From Pseudomonadota bacterium (lineage in GTDB: Bacteria > Desulfobacterota > WTBG01 > JAPLJA01): 45,532 nt of DNA. The stretch spans positions 1 to 45,532 of the forward strand of contig JAPLJA010000041.1 of assembly GCA_026388815.1 (NCBI GenBank). Reading direction: 5' to 3'. Of this stretch, positions 22,646-32,175 are shown in pieces (the first letter of the stretch is position 1; the number at the start of each line of letters is the position of its first letter). The translations under genes were made by a program, and so were the position numbers. The notes below the pieces were generated by a model. The model did not search any database. It saw only the letters and a program-made list of their open reading frames with translations, and was not told where the DNA came from.

Positions 22646-23806
22646 TTGAAATTCATTGATAAGCTGGATAAGGGATTGCTTCCCATCCTCCTCACTGTCC
22701 TCCTTCTCGCTTTCGGGATGAGCTTCGTCGCACCTCTTATTCCCCTGGTAATCCGGGATGCAGGGGGTTCTCCTGCAACCATCGGTCAGATTGCATCCAT
22801 CTACTTCCTTTCGTTCACCCTGTTCACGCCATTCCTCGGCAGGCTGGTTGACAGGGTGGGATCGAAGAAGATCATCATTACCGGCCTATCAGTCTATGCC
22901 CTCGCTGTTTTTTTGATGGCATTTTCTCCCAGCCCTTTTTATTTTTACCTCATCAGGATATTTCAAGGGGTAGGTACCGCCTGTCTTTTTTCCCCTACGG
23001 AATCGGCAATCAATGTCCTTTCCTCGCCGGATAAGCGTGCATCAAATATGGGGCTCTACGGTCTGGTCTTCGCCATAGGCTTTGCACTGGGGCCAGGGCT
23101 GGGGACGTACCTCTTTTCCTTCCACCGGGCGATTCCCTTTATCTTCGGGGCAGCATCCAGTCTGGTAGGGGTCGTGGTCATGGTCATGTATTATGAAGAC
23201 GTTCCCATACCCATAAAGAGTTCAAGGGCACGTTTGCATGAGTTTTTGGGGGTGATAAGAATACCGCTTATCGGCGGTCTCTGTTATGCGGTGGTCGAGG
23301 TTTCCATCGGGAGTTTCCTCTCCCTCTACCTCGACTATTTAGGATTCAAGGGAGCTGCCCTGGGCCTGGCATTCACCTTCTTTGCCATAGGGGGGATCAT
23401 CTCTCCTTACCCGGCAGGAAAGATGGCGGACAAAATTGGCAAGAAGCCGTCTCTCTACCTCCTCGGTATCCTCTTAAGTGTGATTACCTTCTGCTACAAC
23501 CTCACCCCGAATTACATTGCCATTGTTGCTCTCACCTTTGGCATAGGTATAGTTGCCGGCGGGGTATATCCCATAGCCCTCTCAATGATTGGCGACCTCG
23601 TTCCTCCTGACCGGATGGGTACAGCCAATTCCACCTTCAGCTTTCTCTATGGTGTCGGGTCAATCCTGGGGCCGGTTGTTACGGGATGGGTGATAAGGAT
23701 ACTGGGCATGCAGTATCTTTTTTATCCCATGACCATAGCTGCCGTAATCTTTGTGCTTATAACGCTGATGGATAGAAAAAGGGAGAAGGCTTTACTTCGT
23801 AGTTAA
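22646..23806 (+). CDS. MFS transporter
   Basis: The TTG at 22646 starts a 386-residue protein with about twelve membrane segments. The MFS loop motif GRLVDRVGSKKIII follows helix 2, and a second copy AGKMADKIGKKPSL follows helix 8. Motifs in helices 4 and 5 (RIFQGVGTACLFSP and LGPGLGTY) fit the drug/sugar efflux group. The substrate is unknown. The start is TTG with only a weak ribosome site, so a start slightly upstream or downstream is possible. The last 15 bases overlap the end of the minus-strand cyclase gene, making a convergent pair. Confidence 0.85.
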   Translation: MKFIDKLDKGLLPILLTVLLLAFGMSFVAPLIPLVIRDAGGSPATIGQIASIYFLSFTLFTPFLGRLVDRVGSKKIIITGLSVYALAVFLMAFSPSPFYFYLIRIFQGVGTACLFSPTESAINVLSSPDKRASNMGLYGLVFAIGFALGPGLGTYLFSFHRAIPFIFGAASSLVGVVVMVMYYEDVPIPIKSSRARLHEFLGVIRIPLIGGLCYAVVEVSIGSFLSLYLDYLGFKGAALGLAFTFFAIGGIISPYPAGKMADKIGKKPSLYLLGILLSVITFCYNLTPNYIAIVALTFGIGIVAGGVYPIALSMIGDLVPPDRMGTANSTFSFLYGVGSILGPVVTGWVIRILGMQYLFYPMTIAAVIFVLITLMDRKREKALLRS

Positions 23807-26044
23807 GGTGCAGACGCAGTCCCAGCCTTCACAGGGTGGGTTCTTTTTGAATTCAAGGCATCTGTCCATATACATCCTGGCAGGATGATCTTGCGGGAAG
23901 AGCTTAAGAGCCTTTTCCAGTTCATCAATTGCTTTATCCCATTCTCTCAATCGGTAAGCCTTTATCCCTTCATGGTATTGTTCAAGAAAGGTTGAGAGCT
24001 GTGAGGTGGGTTCGCCCCTCCCCATGAGTTCAAAGATGTTCACTGCTTGATCTTTCCCTTTGACCCTTACCAGGTCGAGTTCACGCACGATCAAACCGTC
24101 ACTGATCTGGTTCGTGGTGAATTCGCTCACGATGATGTTGGTGCCGTACTGTTTGTTGAGACCCTCGAGGCGGGAGCCGAGGTTGACATTGTCCCCCATG
24201 ACCGTATAGTCAAACCTCCTTTCTGACCCCATATTACCTACAACCATGGGGCCCGAGTTGATCCCGATACCGATGTTGACGGCAGGCATTCCCTGTTTCT
24301 CCCATTTGTCCCTGAGTTTTTTCAATTCCTCCATCATCTCCAGTGCTGTCAGACATGCCTTGAGGGCGTGATCCTTCTGGTCGAGGGGCGCCCCAAATAC
24401 AGCCATAATGGCATCACCCATGTATTTATCCAGGAGCCCATTGTACTTAAACACAATGTCGGTCATGACGGTAAGGTATTCATTCAGAAACTTAACCAGG
24501 CCTTCAGGAGACATCTTCTCAGAGATGGTGGTGAATCCCCGGATATCTGAGAAGAGAACGGTGAGTTCCTTTTTCTCGCCGCCGAGCTTCAGTTTGTCCG
24601 GGTTCTTGAGCATCTCATCTACCACCGCTTCGGTCACGTATTGCTGGAAAGCCCCTTTGATCTTTTTCTTTTCCCTCTCCTCGGTGACGTAACGGTAGAC
24701 GGTAATGCCCGTATAGACGGTAAAGAGGTTGATGAGAGGATAGACTATGCTCAGCCATACGTTGAGGTTCTGAAACAGGTAACGGTCGACGAAAAGATAG
24801 ACAGTTAGGAGGGAGAAGCTCACGATGAGGCCGGTGAGAGCCTTAACCCTTGGTATGAATACCCCCAGGATAATCCCGATGAGCAGGATGGCAATGAGGT
24901 CGAACACCTTGAGCCAGGCCGGCCTCATGAGGAAGTCGCCCCGGAGGATGTTATCAATCACGTTAGCATGGATCTCGAGACCGGGAAAGCTACCGGCAAA
25001 GGGTGTAATCCGGATATCATAGATTCCAATGGCAGTAGCGCCAACCAGGACAATCTTGTCTTTTAAGGCATCTTTCGGAATGCGGTCGTGGAGGATGTCG
25101 GTAATGGAGTAAAAGGGGAATGTCCTTGGATAGCCGCGATAATTGATGAGCATCCTCCCTTGTTCATCTGTTGGTATCGTTATATCCCCCAGCCTGATAC
25201 TCTCGACCCCGAAGTCAGCAATCCTGATGGAAAGGGGAGGTGAATCAAGGTAGTGCTTCAGAACCTGCAGAGAAAGTGGTGCGAAGTAGGAATCCTGGCA
25301 CCGGATAACAAGAGGTATCCACCGGACTGTACCATCATCATCCGTAAAGATATTGAAGTATCCAGATGAGGAAGCAGCCGAAGAAAGCTGGGAAATATTT
25401 GATTCTGCTGCTACAGCTTTGATCAAAGGCACAGTACGGGCCTCTTTAGATAGGAATTTAACCATCGTGTATTCAGAAGGGAGGATGTCGTTAATCCGTT
25501 TCTCGAGAATATCCTTCTGCAGCGATTTTACCTCTTCCTGGGTGGTATGAAAAAAGTAGCCCAGGACAACATTCTGAGATCTCTTGATGCAATCGGTCAG
25601 TAGCCGGTCAGTGTCCGCGCCCTTTTCCATACTGGCAAGAAATCTGGTGAATTGGGGGTTATTGATATCGAATTCTTTCACCTTCTTCTTAACAGCGAGT
25701 ACACCCCTGAGAGTTGAGTTTTCATCGGGCTCGGGAAAGACAATATCAAACCCGATAGTCTTTACCTGGCAGGAATGCAGCTTGTCAACCAGTCGAGCGA
25801 TGACAGTACGCGGCCACGGCCATCTCCCCAGTTCATCCAGGCTCTTTTCATCAATGGTGGCAATGACAACTTCGTTGCCTGGTTTCTTATTACCGCGGGA
25901 TATGAACCTCAGGTCAAAGACTTTCAGCTCCATCAGTTCAAGGAACGATGGCTTGAGGAAGTAGAGGATAATGCAGATGATGGTGATGAGGGTAGCTAAC
26001 CGGAAGGCGTTTATTTTGAAAAGCCTTTTCAGCCAGATCTTCAT
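23792..26044 (-). CDS. CHASE2-domain adenylate cyclase with C-terminal TPR-like tail
   Basis: The 750-residue protein has an N-terminal membrane helix (about 15-31) and a large extracytoplasmic CHASE2 domain (about 35-370). CHASE2 features include VVIATIDEKSLDELGRWPWP, TIGFDIVFPE and DKIVLVGATAIGIYDI. Three membrane helices (about 378-452) and a class III cyclase domain (about 488-670) follow. Both metal-binding aspartates are present (Asp500 in LFSDIRGFT, Asp544 in KYMGDAIMAVFG). Lys540 and FDYTVMGDNVNLGSRLEG fit ATP rather than GTP. The tail (YRLREWDKAIDELEKALKLF) resembles one TPR. It would convert ATP to cAMP in response to an external signal. It is the last gene of the minus-strand group from 31626. 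Confidence 0.9.
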   Translation of the reverse strand: MKIWLKRLFKINAFRLATLITIICIILYFLKPSFLELMELKVFDLRFISRGNKKPGNEVVIATIDEKSLDELGRWPWPRTVIARLVDKLHSCQVKTIGFDIVFPEPDENSTLRGVLAVKKKVKEFDINNPQFTRFLASMEKGADTDRLLTDCIKRSQNVVLGYFFHTTQEEVKSLQKDILEKRINDILPSEYTMVKFLSKEARTVPLIKAVAAESNISQLSSAASSSGYFNIFTDDDGTVRWIPLVIRCQDSYFAPLSLQVLKHYLDSPPLSIRIADFGVESIRLGDITIPTDEQGRMLINYRGYPRTFPFYSITDILHDRIPKDALKDKIVLVGATAIGIYDIRITPFAGSFPGLEIHANVIDNILRGDFLMRPAWLKVFDLIAILLIGIILGVFIPRVKALTGLIVSFSLLTVYLFVDRYLFQNLNVWLSIVYPLINLFTVYTGITVYRYVTEEREKKKIKGAFQQYVTEAVVDEMLKNPDKLKLGGEKKELTVLFSDIRGFTTISEKMSPEGLVKFLNEYLTVMTDIVFKYNGLLDKYMGDAIMAVFGAPLDQKDHALKACLTALEMMEELKKLRDKWEKQGMPAVNIGIGINSGPMVVGNMGSERRFDYTVMGDNVNLGSRLEGLNKQYGTNIIVSEFTTNQISDGLIVRELDLVRVKGKDQAVNIFELMGRGEPTSQLSTFLEQYHEGIKAYRLREWDKAIDELEKALKLFPQDHPARMYMDRCLEFKKNPPCEGWDCVCTLTTK

Positions 26045-26053
26045 TGAGAACCT

Positions 26054-26125
26054 ATTGCGGAAGGGCGAGTGCGGACTGCGTTAAATCTTTAAAGAGAATT
26101 CCGCAATCCGCATTCTGCAATCCGA
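26054..26125. repeat. GCGGA-rich inverted-repeat element between cohesin and cyclase genes
   Basis: ATTGCGGAA (26054-26062) is inverted at 26099-26107, and TGCGGACTGCG (26069-26079) pairs with CGCAATCCGCA (26103-26113) with one mismatch. The element fills the 86-base gap between the cyclase start and the cohesin-protein stop. A related tandem GAGTGCGGA motif is at 31845-31874 on the other side of the operon, suggesting a dispersed intergenic repeat family. Confidence 0.5.
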
Positions 26126-26130
26126 AGTGG

Positions 26131-29100
26131 TTAGTAGAGGTCTAAATCCTCCATGGACTCATCATCAAGCTCATCCTCCAGGAAGTTTGTTGATCCGTCA
26201 TCTACGAGGCTGGAGGAAGCATTATTGATGAATGAAATCTGAAATTCCATCGCCCTCTTTTTATCCACTTTGTAGCTATACGTACTAACTTTTTTCATAT
26301 CGATAACTTTCCCTTTCTTTACATGTAAGAGAACAACCTTGTATCCTGCCGGAACTTCATTTACCCCTGACCAGGTGAGTGTCACCTTTTCTCCCTTTTC
26401 TCCGCCGGCGACGATGAAGGTAAAGGGTTCGTCAATTGCTGATGGCGGACGGAAATCGGTTGCGTATATCCCCGGTCTGTCCTTCCAGTCCTCATGGGGG
26501 AAGTAGAGGCTTACCTGTTTGTTCGAGAGCTGGGGAGGTTCTAAGATATCTCTTTCATCATACTCAGACGAAGATACAGAGGAGATGCCGAGATAGTTGT
26601 ACGTATCCCTGGTCTTTTTCCCCTGGGCCATGAGCTTGATAACAAATTCAGATTTATTTACAGCCAGTGGTGCCGATGCAGGTGTCGAGAACTCGGTTTC
26701 AGGAATCACCGAAACAATAGGTGGCACTCTGAGTTCTACCAGGCCCGTATCCGGTACCATGAGCACATTGACCCAGTAACCCGTCCATGGTTCCATGACG
26801 CTGGGACGGTCATATCCATCGCCGTTCCACTCCCACAGGCTGCTGTTGGCAATCGAGTCAAATTCAATCAAGCTCTGGTTATAAATTGGTTGCTCCTGGC
26901 CGTTTTCATCGATGACGCTGACGTTCATCCAGTCTACCGGGAAGGCAAAGGGATCGCCCATCTGGTTCCATCCGGATTGAAGGAAGATAGAGAATTTTTC
27001 TGTAGTGGGCACGGGGTCTCCGATCACATTTAACGTCCGCCCACCTTCACTCGTGATCAGCCAGAATGCCCGTCCGGGTTCAAAATCAAGGTACAGATCA
27101 GGGGGGATACTGCAATCATACTCATGGTAATCGCCGATCTCTCCTGTATCGGTTACCATATCACTGTCGTACCGGAAGAACCTCCAAACAGTGGAATCAC
27201 ATTTATCAAAGCCCAGTACAGTCATAGGGTCCTTGTTTTCAAGAAAGAGAGGTACAGAAATCATCTGATATGCGGATATATCCTGAGCGTCCTTGGCTTT
27301 ATTTAATGTTTCTTCAGACACGAGCTCCTGCGGTCCGGTGACGTTGAGAATAAACGTGAAGATCGCAGAGTCAACTGCTCCACCGTCGTTTACCGCTGTT
27401 ACCTTCCAGTAGAATGGGGCATAGGGTTCAGAAGAAAGGGGGATATCAGGTGTAAAAGAATTTCCTGTAATCCCGGACTGGTTAATCTTCAGACTGCCCT
27501 GAGAAAATTCAGGATCAGTTGCAACCTTCAGTTCGTAAGAAATGGCCCTGTCTGAAAGTTCCCAGGTAAAGGCAGGCTGTGACGGAGCGCTGGTATAGCC
27601 ATTCTCAGGTGAAATGAGCACAGGAGAAGAGGGAGGAATGGGGAGTACGGTGACAGCAGCCATAGCCTGTGCATTTCGGTTGGCAGTATCTGCAACCACG
27701 ATAGTTTCTGGAATGGAGTTAGATGAGTTGTTGCTGCCTGCCGTGAACAGTCCGGAAGATGATGATATGGTGCTGCCGATGGCAGAGGCAGGGCTGATCT
27801 CCCAGGTGTAACTGCCACTTATCACCTCACCGTCCGCTGTGGTGGTTGCTTTAAAATTCTGTTTTTCACCCGAATCCAGCGTCACAGACGATGGTGAAAT
27901 TGTCACCGCGAATGTCTTGGGGTTGACCGTGATCGTTGCCTGGCCGGTTATATTACCGTTTGCCGTGTCAGTTGCAATGACAGTATCGGTAGCCTGAACA
28001 GCAGTCGTGCCTGCGGTGTATGCACCCTGCTGGGTAATGGTGCTTCCGATGGTGCTCGTAACTGACCAGGTGTATACACCCTTGGAGCAGTTCTGTCCGC
28101 TGGTGGAGGCGCTGAATGTCTTGGATTCACCTTCTTTTACCGTAACAGATGGAGGTGAAAGAGTGACTGTGCAGAAAGTTGGTTTGACCGTCACAATAGC
28201 CTGGGCAGTGATATTGCCGTTGGCCGTGTCAGTAGCGGTAATGGTATCAGTGACCTGGGCATCGGTTGACCCTGCGGTATAGAGACCGTTCTGGGTGATG
28301 GTGCTGCCGATGGTGCTGGAGACAGCCCAGGAATAGGCTCCAGTCTTGCAGCCCTGTCCGCTGGTGGAAGCAGAGAATGTTTGAGTCATACCTTCAAATC
28401 CAGTAACAGATAAGGGTGAAATGGTTACGGTGCAGAAGGGTGGTTTAACCGTAACAATAGCCTGTGCGGTAATGTTGCCATTTGCCGTGTCAGTAGCAGT
28501 GATGGTATCAGTAGCCTCAATAGCGGTTGATCCAGCCGTATAAACGCCAGCCTGCGTGATGGTGCTTCCGATGGTACTGGAGACTGACCAGGTATAGGAG
28601 CCGGTTTTGCAACCCTGACCGTTCGTGGAGGCAGAAAAGGTCTGGGATGCGCCCTCGTAAACACTAGCAGAAGAGGGCGAGATGGTAACGGTACAGAGTG
28701 TCTCAACGACAGTTATCTTGCCGCTTACCCCTGCATAGATCTCCGCAGGAACAATTTCTGAGATAATGAGAGGTATGATAGTGCCGATTGCGGTAGCCTC
28801 TTTGATCATGAATTTAAAATACACAATCGTCCCGGAGGTGGATCCGCCTTCTTCAAACTGAACTATAGGCTGAACCATACCGGTAGCATTTATTTCAGCA
28901 AGGGTAGCTGTTAAAATGGTAGCCCCCATATTTCCTGAAGTTTTTCCTGTGTATTCCAGGAGGGTTGTATTGAAGGAGACAGCAAATGAACAGTCAAGCC
29001 TTCCTGCCGTGTCGTCAATGGTGACCGGTATGCTTACCTCAGTACCAGGTTTCCCGATAGCTTCACCGACCGTTATGGTTGCAGCCTGTGCTCCTGTTAG

Positions 29101-29154
29101 GAAGCCAAGTACCATCGCAAAACCTATCATTAAGAGAAATATGAGTTTTTTCAT
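26131..29154 (-). CDS. Exported cohesin-domain protein with Ig-like repeats
   Basis: The 1007-residue protein starts after AAGGAGTATATT and has a signal peptide ending at about residue 24 (GAQA). Residues about 26-152 are a cohesin-like domain (ITVGEAIGKPGTEVSIPVTI, LDCSFAVSFNTTLLEYTG). Three near-identical Ig-like repeats of about 86 residues start at Cys154 (CTVTISPSS, then FSASTNGQG, ending ANGNITAQAIVTVKP), with a fourth diverged one (FAVTISPSSVTLDSGEKQ). An FN3-like region follows (PVLISPENGYTSAPSQPAF), then a 400-residue C-terminal part with YQMISVPLFLENKDP and FEPGRAFWLITS, ending in an acidic tail. No sortase or autotransporter signal is seen. Its neighbours imply that it is the surface or extracellular partner of the sensing operon. 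Confidence 0.8.
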   Translation of the reverse strand: MKKLIFLLMIGFAMVLGFLTGAQAATITVGEAIGKPGTEVSIPVTIDDTAGRLDCSFAVSFNTTLLEYTGKTSGNMGATILTATLAEINATGMVQPIVQFEEGGSTSGTIVYFKFMIKEATAIGTIIPLIISEIVPAEIYAGVSGKITVVETLCTVTISPSSASVYEGASQTFSASTNGQGCKTGSYTWSVSSTIGSTITQAGVYTAGSTAIEATDTITATDTANGNITAQAIVTVKPPFCTVTISPLSVTGFEGMTQTFSASTSGQGCKTGAYSWAVSSTIGSTITQNGLYTAGSTDAQVTDTITATDTANGNITAQAIVTVKPTFCTVTLSPPSVTVKEGESKTFSASTSGQNCSKGVYTWSVTSTIGSTITQQGAYTAGTTAVQATDTVIATDTANGNITGQATITVNPKTFAVTISPSSVTLDSGEKQNFKATTTADGEVISGSYTWEISPASAIGSTISSSSGLFTAGSNNSSNSIPETIVVADTANRNAQAMAAVTVLPIPPSSPVLISPENGYTSAPSQPAFTWELSDRAISYELKVATDPEFSQGSLKINQSGITGNSFTPDIPLSSEPYAPFYWKVTAVNDGGAVDSAIFTFILNVTGPQELVSEETLNKAKDAQDISAYQMISVPLFLENKDPMTVLGFDKCDSTVWRFFRYDSDMVTDTGEIGDYHEYDCSIPPDLYLDFEPGRAFWLITSEGGRTLNVIGDPVPTTEKFSIFLQSGWNQMGDPFAFPVDWMNVSVIDENGQEQPIYNQSLIEFDSIANSSLWEWNGDGYDRPSVMEPWTGYWVNVLMVPDTGLVELRVPPIVSVIPETEFSTPASAPLAVNKSEFVIKLMAQGKKTRDTYNYLGISSVSSSEYDERDILEPPQLSNKQVSLYFPHEDWKDRPGIYATDFRPPSAIDEPFTFIVAGGEKGEKVTLTWSGVNEVPAGYKVVLLHVKKGKVIDMKKVSTYSYKVDKKRAMEFQISFINNASSSLVDDGSTNFLEDELDDESMEDLDLY

Positions 29155-29185
29155 AATATACTCCTTAGGTCTTTTTTATTGTAGC

Positions 29186-30085
29186 TCATGGATGTTCAGG
29201 TGGATCATGTAATATCATATCTGTAGGTGCACCACCCGTGGTATCTTGTGGTGTCTGAACTGGGTTTCCTATAACAGGAGGTTGATTTTCGGTCTGGTTT
29301 TGAGTTTGATTTACTGTTCCCAAATTATCCTGACCAGTCTGGGGTGCAGGTACGTCTGCTTTTTCTTCGCTCCCGGCCTTTGAAATCTCTGCTGAGTCCT
29401 TCGTAGTGGCCGGTGTTTCTCCAGCAGGCGGGCTGGGTGATAACTGGATATCCATGAGAATTTTTTGTATCTCTTCTGCCGGCATCAGGGCTGGCGCAGC
29501 AGGACATTTGCCTGAGGCTACTTCACAGGAATAATTCCTGCCCACCGTTGATTCGCAGACCAGGGTCTCTGAGACATTCCTTGCCACTACCGTTCCGTCC
29601 ATCGTTATTACCGTTGTCAGTTCAGGACTTACCACCCAGACAATGAAATGGGTATCTCTTACACCGATGACTGAGGTGGAGGTATTGACCTGGAATTTGG
29701 AATCCCGGCCGGCAAAGAGCTTACCCACGATGAACCTGCCCTTGCCGCTCAGGAGGTCGAGGGCAGCGCTCCGGCGGTTTTCCTCCGGGGCATAGAGATA
29801 TTCTTTCAGGTGAATCTTTGCATTTTCGCCCAGGTTGATGAGGCTGTCATCCTCCATCATGATCTGCACTCTGCTGTCTTTCATGGTCTGAATGGTGTCA
29901 TATTGGTAAACTGCATCTTTAAGTTTCGCCTTTATCCCTTTCGCATCATCTTTATGAAAGATCAGCACTTCACCCTTGACAGCGGTAATCTTCCCCGCAG
30001 CCTTTCCATTGGACGCCTGGACAACGGCTGTCAGGCCCAGGATCAGATAGAAGCAGGTTATGATAACAAAAACCTTTTTAAGCAT
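29186..30085 (-). CDS. Exported FecR-domain protein
   Basis: The ATG giving MLKKVFVIITCFYL at 30085 is preceded by GTGGAGGG, so I prefer it to the GTG four codons upstream. The 299-residue product has a signal peptide to about residue 24 and a FecR domain (about 30-190). The domain has GKITAVKGEVLIFHKDD, DTIQTMKDSRVQIMMEDDS, GKGRFIVGKLFAGRDSKFQV and TSVIGVRDTHFIVWV. The C-terminal third is disordered and rich in Pro/Thr/Gln (QNQTENQPPVIGNPVQTPQD). FecR domains of this exported type occur in signalling clusters with CHASE2 proteins. It ends 31 bases before the cohesin gene start and lies 14 bases after the TPR gene. Confidence 0.85.
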   Translation of the reverse strand: MLKKVFVIITCFYLILGLTAVVQASNGKAAGKITAVKGEVLIFHKDDAKGIKAKLKDAVYQYDTIQTMKDSRVQIMMEDDSLINLGENAKIHLKEYLYAPEENRRSAALDLLSGKGRFIVGKLFAGRDSKFQVNTSTSVIGVRDTHFIVWVVSPELTTVITMDGTVVARNVSETLVCESTVGRNYSCEVASGKCPAAPALMPAEEIQKILMDIQLSPSPPAGETPATTKDSAEISKAGSEEKADVPAPQTGQDNLGTVNQTQNQTENQPPVIGNPVQTPQDTTGGAPTDMILHDPPEHP

Positions 30086-30099
30086 TTTTCCCTCCACTG

Positions 30100-31626
30100 T
30101 TAGAACCTGGCCGTAAAGGTCAGAGCTACAATGTTACGTTTATAGTCATAGAAAGCGATATTGGAATCATGGTTCACATGGGTGTACTGCAGGTTGACTG
30201 AAAATATTTCCGTTAAGGGACGGTCAAAGGATACTGAGTAGGTGTACTCTTCATCATTCCTTTTTTTGGCAAAGAAAGTGTCAGTATTATCATAGTCTTG
30301 ATTCCAGTAATTAAAGTCAAAGTTCATCATGATCTGGCAGATGAGGGGAGTGAAAAATCCTGCTGATACCCGGTGGCCATCGTAGTCCCAGTTTTGACCG
30401 ATGGCATTGTCGTGATCAAATGCATAACCAACCTTGATATACCGTTTTCCACCGGAGAAGAAGATGTATTCGTTAAAACCAACCATGTTATTCTCCGCAT
30501 CCCTGTCTGCAGCCTTGGTTGGTGCCGGAAAATAGAATTTCTTATCCTGGAAGCGATAGATAAACTGGGTAATCCAGTTCGGGACAAATACGACATCAAA
30601 GGTCAGCGTCCCGGAATGTGCTCCGAGGTAGCGGTGTTCGTTGAGGATGGAGTTGTTGTAGCGGTAATCAAACTGTGCCCGGTAGGGTGTCGTGCCAGCA
30701 ATTTTCCCCCGGTAGGCAACGAGGATGGTGCTCTGGTGGTTCTGGAGGTCATAGTCATGTAAGGTGGCATGGAGGCTCTGATAGAAGGTGTAACGACCGG
30801 CAACCAACCAGTCCTCTTTCTGGATAAACCGGTATTCGGAAGCTAAGAACCACACCTGCCTGAAGTCCCCCTCATCGGAAATCCTGGTAGGGGAGATGCC
30901 GCCGCCAGGGTCCTGGATCACGTTATCGTCGTACTGGAGGCTGTAGCTGGGTATGATGTCCCATCTCTTCGCGCCTTTTCTTGCCTCAGTGATCTTATCA
31001 AGATAGCTTTTTGCCGCTATGCCCAGTTCAGAAGAGGGGTCAGTCTTATAGGCATCGTTAAATTCTGTTTCGGCTTCGCTCAGGCGGGACGACTTTAAGC
31101 CATTCAACCCGGCAAAGAATTGAGCGCTCTGTTTGAGAGACGGATCAAGTTCAGCAGCCTTCTTGAGATAGGGGGTGGATTCTTCAAAGTGGTTCTGTAA
31201 ATGGAGGATATAGCCCTGATAGTAGTGGATCATTGCCCGGGTCGGTTCCTGTCCCTGGGCAAGCTTGAGCTCTTTAAGGGCATTGTCATATTCCCCCAGT
31301 TTGTAGTAGGCAATTCCCAGGTCATAGTGAACGCGGGGTAGAGTTGGGTCGAGCTCCGCGGCCTTTCTTAATGCATCTACCGCTCCTTTAAGGTCATTGA
31401 GCTGGATGAGGGTTAGACCGAGGTAATACTGAATCTGAGCGTTCTGTGGGTCCTCCTTTTCCGCCTTCTTTAGTTCTGTTAACGCCTGCTCAAACCGTTC
31501 CTCATTGAATTCAGCCACGCCTTTGGTAAAATAAAGTTCCGAGTATTTTGTGGCTGAGAACGCTAAAGAAGCAATGAGGAGAAAGGGTAGTGCCAAAATA
31601 CCTGCTCTGAGAATTTTGCTCGTCAC
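30100..31626 (-). CDS. Outer-membrane beta-barrel protein with N-terminal TPRs
   Basis: The GTG start (31626) follows GGAGG. The 508-residue protein has a signal peptide ending AFSA (about 24). About five TPR units follow (26-210), for example LYFTKGVAEFNEERFEQALT, DLKGAVDALRKAAELDPTLP and HYDLGIAYYKLGEYDNALKE. From about residue 225 it has long amphipathic strands (WDIIPSYSLQYDDNVIQDPG, EYRFIQKEDWLVAGRYTFYQ) and ends in phenylalanine (NIVALTFTARF), as expected of an outer-membrane barrel. TPRs would face the periplasm. It is the first gene of the four-gene minus-strand group, with spacings of 14, 31 and 86 bases between genes. It may act as a secretion or surface-display pore for the cohesin protein, or as a sensor. 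Confidence 0.85.
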   Translation of the reverse strand: MTSKILRAGILALPFLLIASLAFSATKYSELYFTKGVAEFNEERFEQALTELKKAEKEDPQNAQIQYYLGLTLIQLNDLKGAVDALRKAAELDPTLPRVHYDLGIAYYKLGEYDNALKELKLAQGQEPTRAMIHYYQGYILHLQNHFEESTPYLKKAAELDPSLKQSAQFFAGLNGLKSSRLSEAETEFNDAYKTDPSSELGIAAKSYLDKITEARKGAKRWDIIPSYSLQYDDNVIQDPGGGISPTRISDEGDFRQVWFLASEYRFIQKEDWLVAGRYTFYQSLHATLHDYDLQNHQSTILVAYRGKIAGTTPYRAQFDYRYNNSILNEHRYLGAHSGTLTFDVVFVPNWITQFIYRFQDKKFYFPAPTKAADRDAENNMVGFNEYIFFSGGKRYIKVGYAFDHDNAIGQNWDYDGHRVSAGFFTPLICQIMMNFDFNYWNQDYDNTDTFFAKKRNDEEYTYSVSFDRPLTEIFSVNLQYTHVNHDSNIAFYDYKRNIVALTFTARF

Positions 31627-31844
31627 GTTAGCCTCCTATTATGTTGCTTCCTGGATACTGATTCTCTACTGCGTTAATTCAAAAGAAGTGTAAAATGGGC
31701 ATAACCAGAATGTACAAAATGCTAACTTCTACCGCAGGTATTTGTCAAGAGAAAAATATGGGGGCTAACCAGGCAATTTTACGATAAAATTTATAAATAA
31801 CGGGACGTCAACCATGCACGGGCTGGTGAAAGCAGAGCCACGAC

Positions 31845-31874
31845 GAGTGCGGAGTGCGGAATGATGAGTGCGGA
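31845..31874. repeat. Three copies of GAGTGCGGA
   Basis: GAGTGCGGA occurs at 31845-31853, 31852-31860 and 31866-31874. A similar GAGTGCGGACTGCG is at 26067, so it may belong to a genome-wide intergenic repeat. Confidence 0.5.
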
Positions 31875-31954
31875 GTAAATGACTTTACCGCGAAACGCGG
31901 CCTGCGGTCTATAAAAGGTTTGGCCCGTCCTCGGGGAAGTTTTCTGAACCGCAA

Positions 31955-31980
31955 GGCGTCCGCCGCAGGCGGATTACGCC
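31955..31980. other. GC-rich hairpin
   Basis: TCCGCC (31959-31964) and GGCGGA (31968-31973) form a perfect stem around GCA, and flanking GGCG (31955-31958) and CGCC (31977-31980) extend it. No T-run follows on either strand. It may be part of a mobile intergenic repeat. Confidence 0.45.
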
Positions 31981-31983
31981 CAA

Positions 31984-32039
31984 CGTAGGGGTAGCCCCCT
32001 GTGGTTACCAAAATCAGGGCAGGCACGGGTGCCCCTACG
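31984..32039. repeat. Inverted repeat CGTAGGGG ... CCCCTACG
   Basis: CGTAGGGG (31984-31991) and CCCCTACG (32032-32039) form an 8-bp inverted repeat around 40 bases that include GGGGTAGCCCC, itself able to fold. This looks like a palindromic intergenic repeat of the REP or GGGGCACCC type seen in many environmental genomes. Confidence 0.5.
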
Positions 32040-32146
32040 GTTACATATTATTTATTTATATTTATTACAGGATAATTATCATGTCAGAAAGGCGGAGGAT
32101 TTTTCCTATGCCTATTTTTTTCTGAATGTGAAAAAAGGTAAAAAAC

Positions 32147-32175
32147 TTGACAGAATTCCCGTTAATAGGTAACTT
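32147..32175 (+). promoter_or_regulatory. Candidate promoter for the fumarase genes
   Basis: A perfect TTGACA (32147-32152) is followed 17 bases later by TAACTT (32170-32175), which matches only about three consensus -10 positions. It lies 53 bases upstream of the fumarase alpha ATG at 32228. The -35 box is good, but the -10 box is weak, so a regulated or alternative sigma promoter is possible. Confidence 0.35.

Noticed and set aside
31808-32026. Minus-strand ORF of 72 codons in the 600-base spacer
   Set aside because: It covers the GC-rich repeats and has no ribosome site or family resemblance; probably a chance frame.
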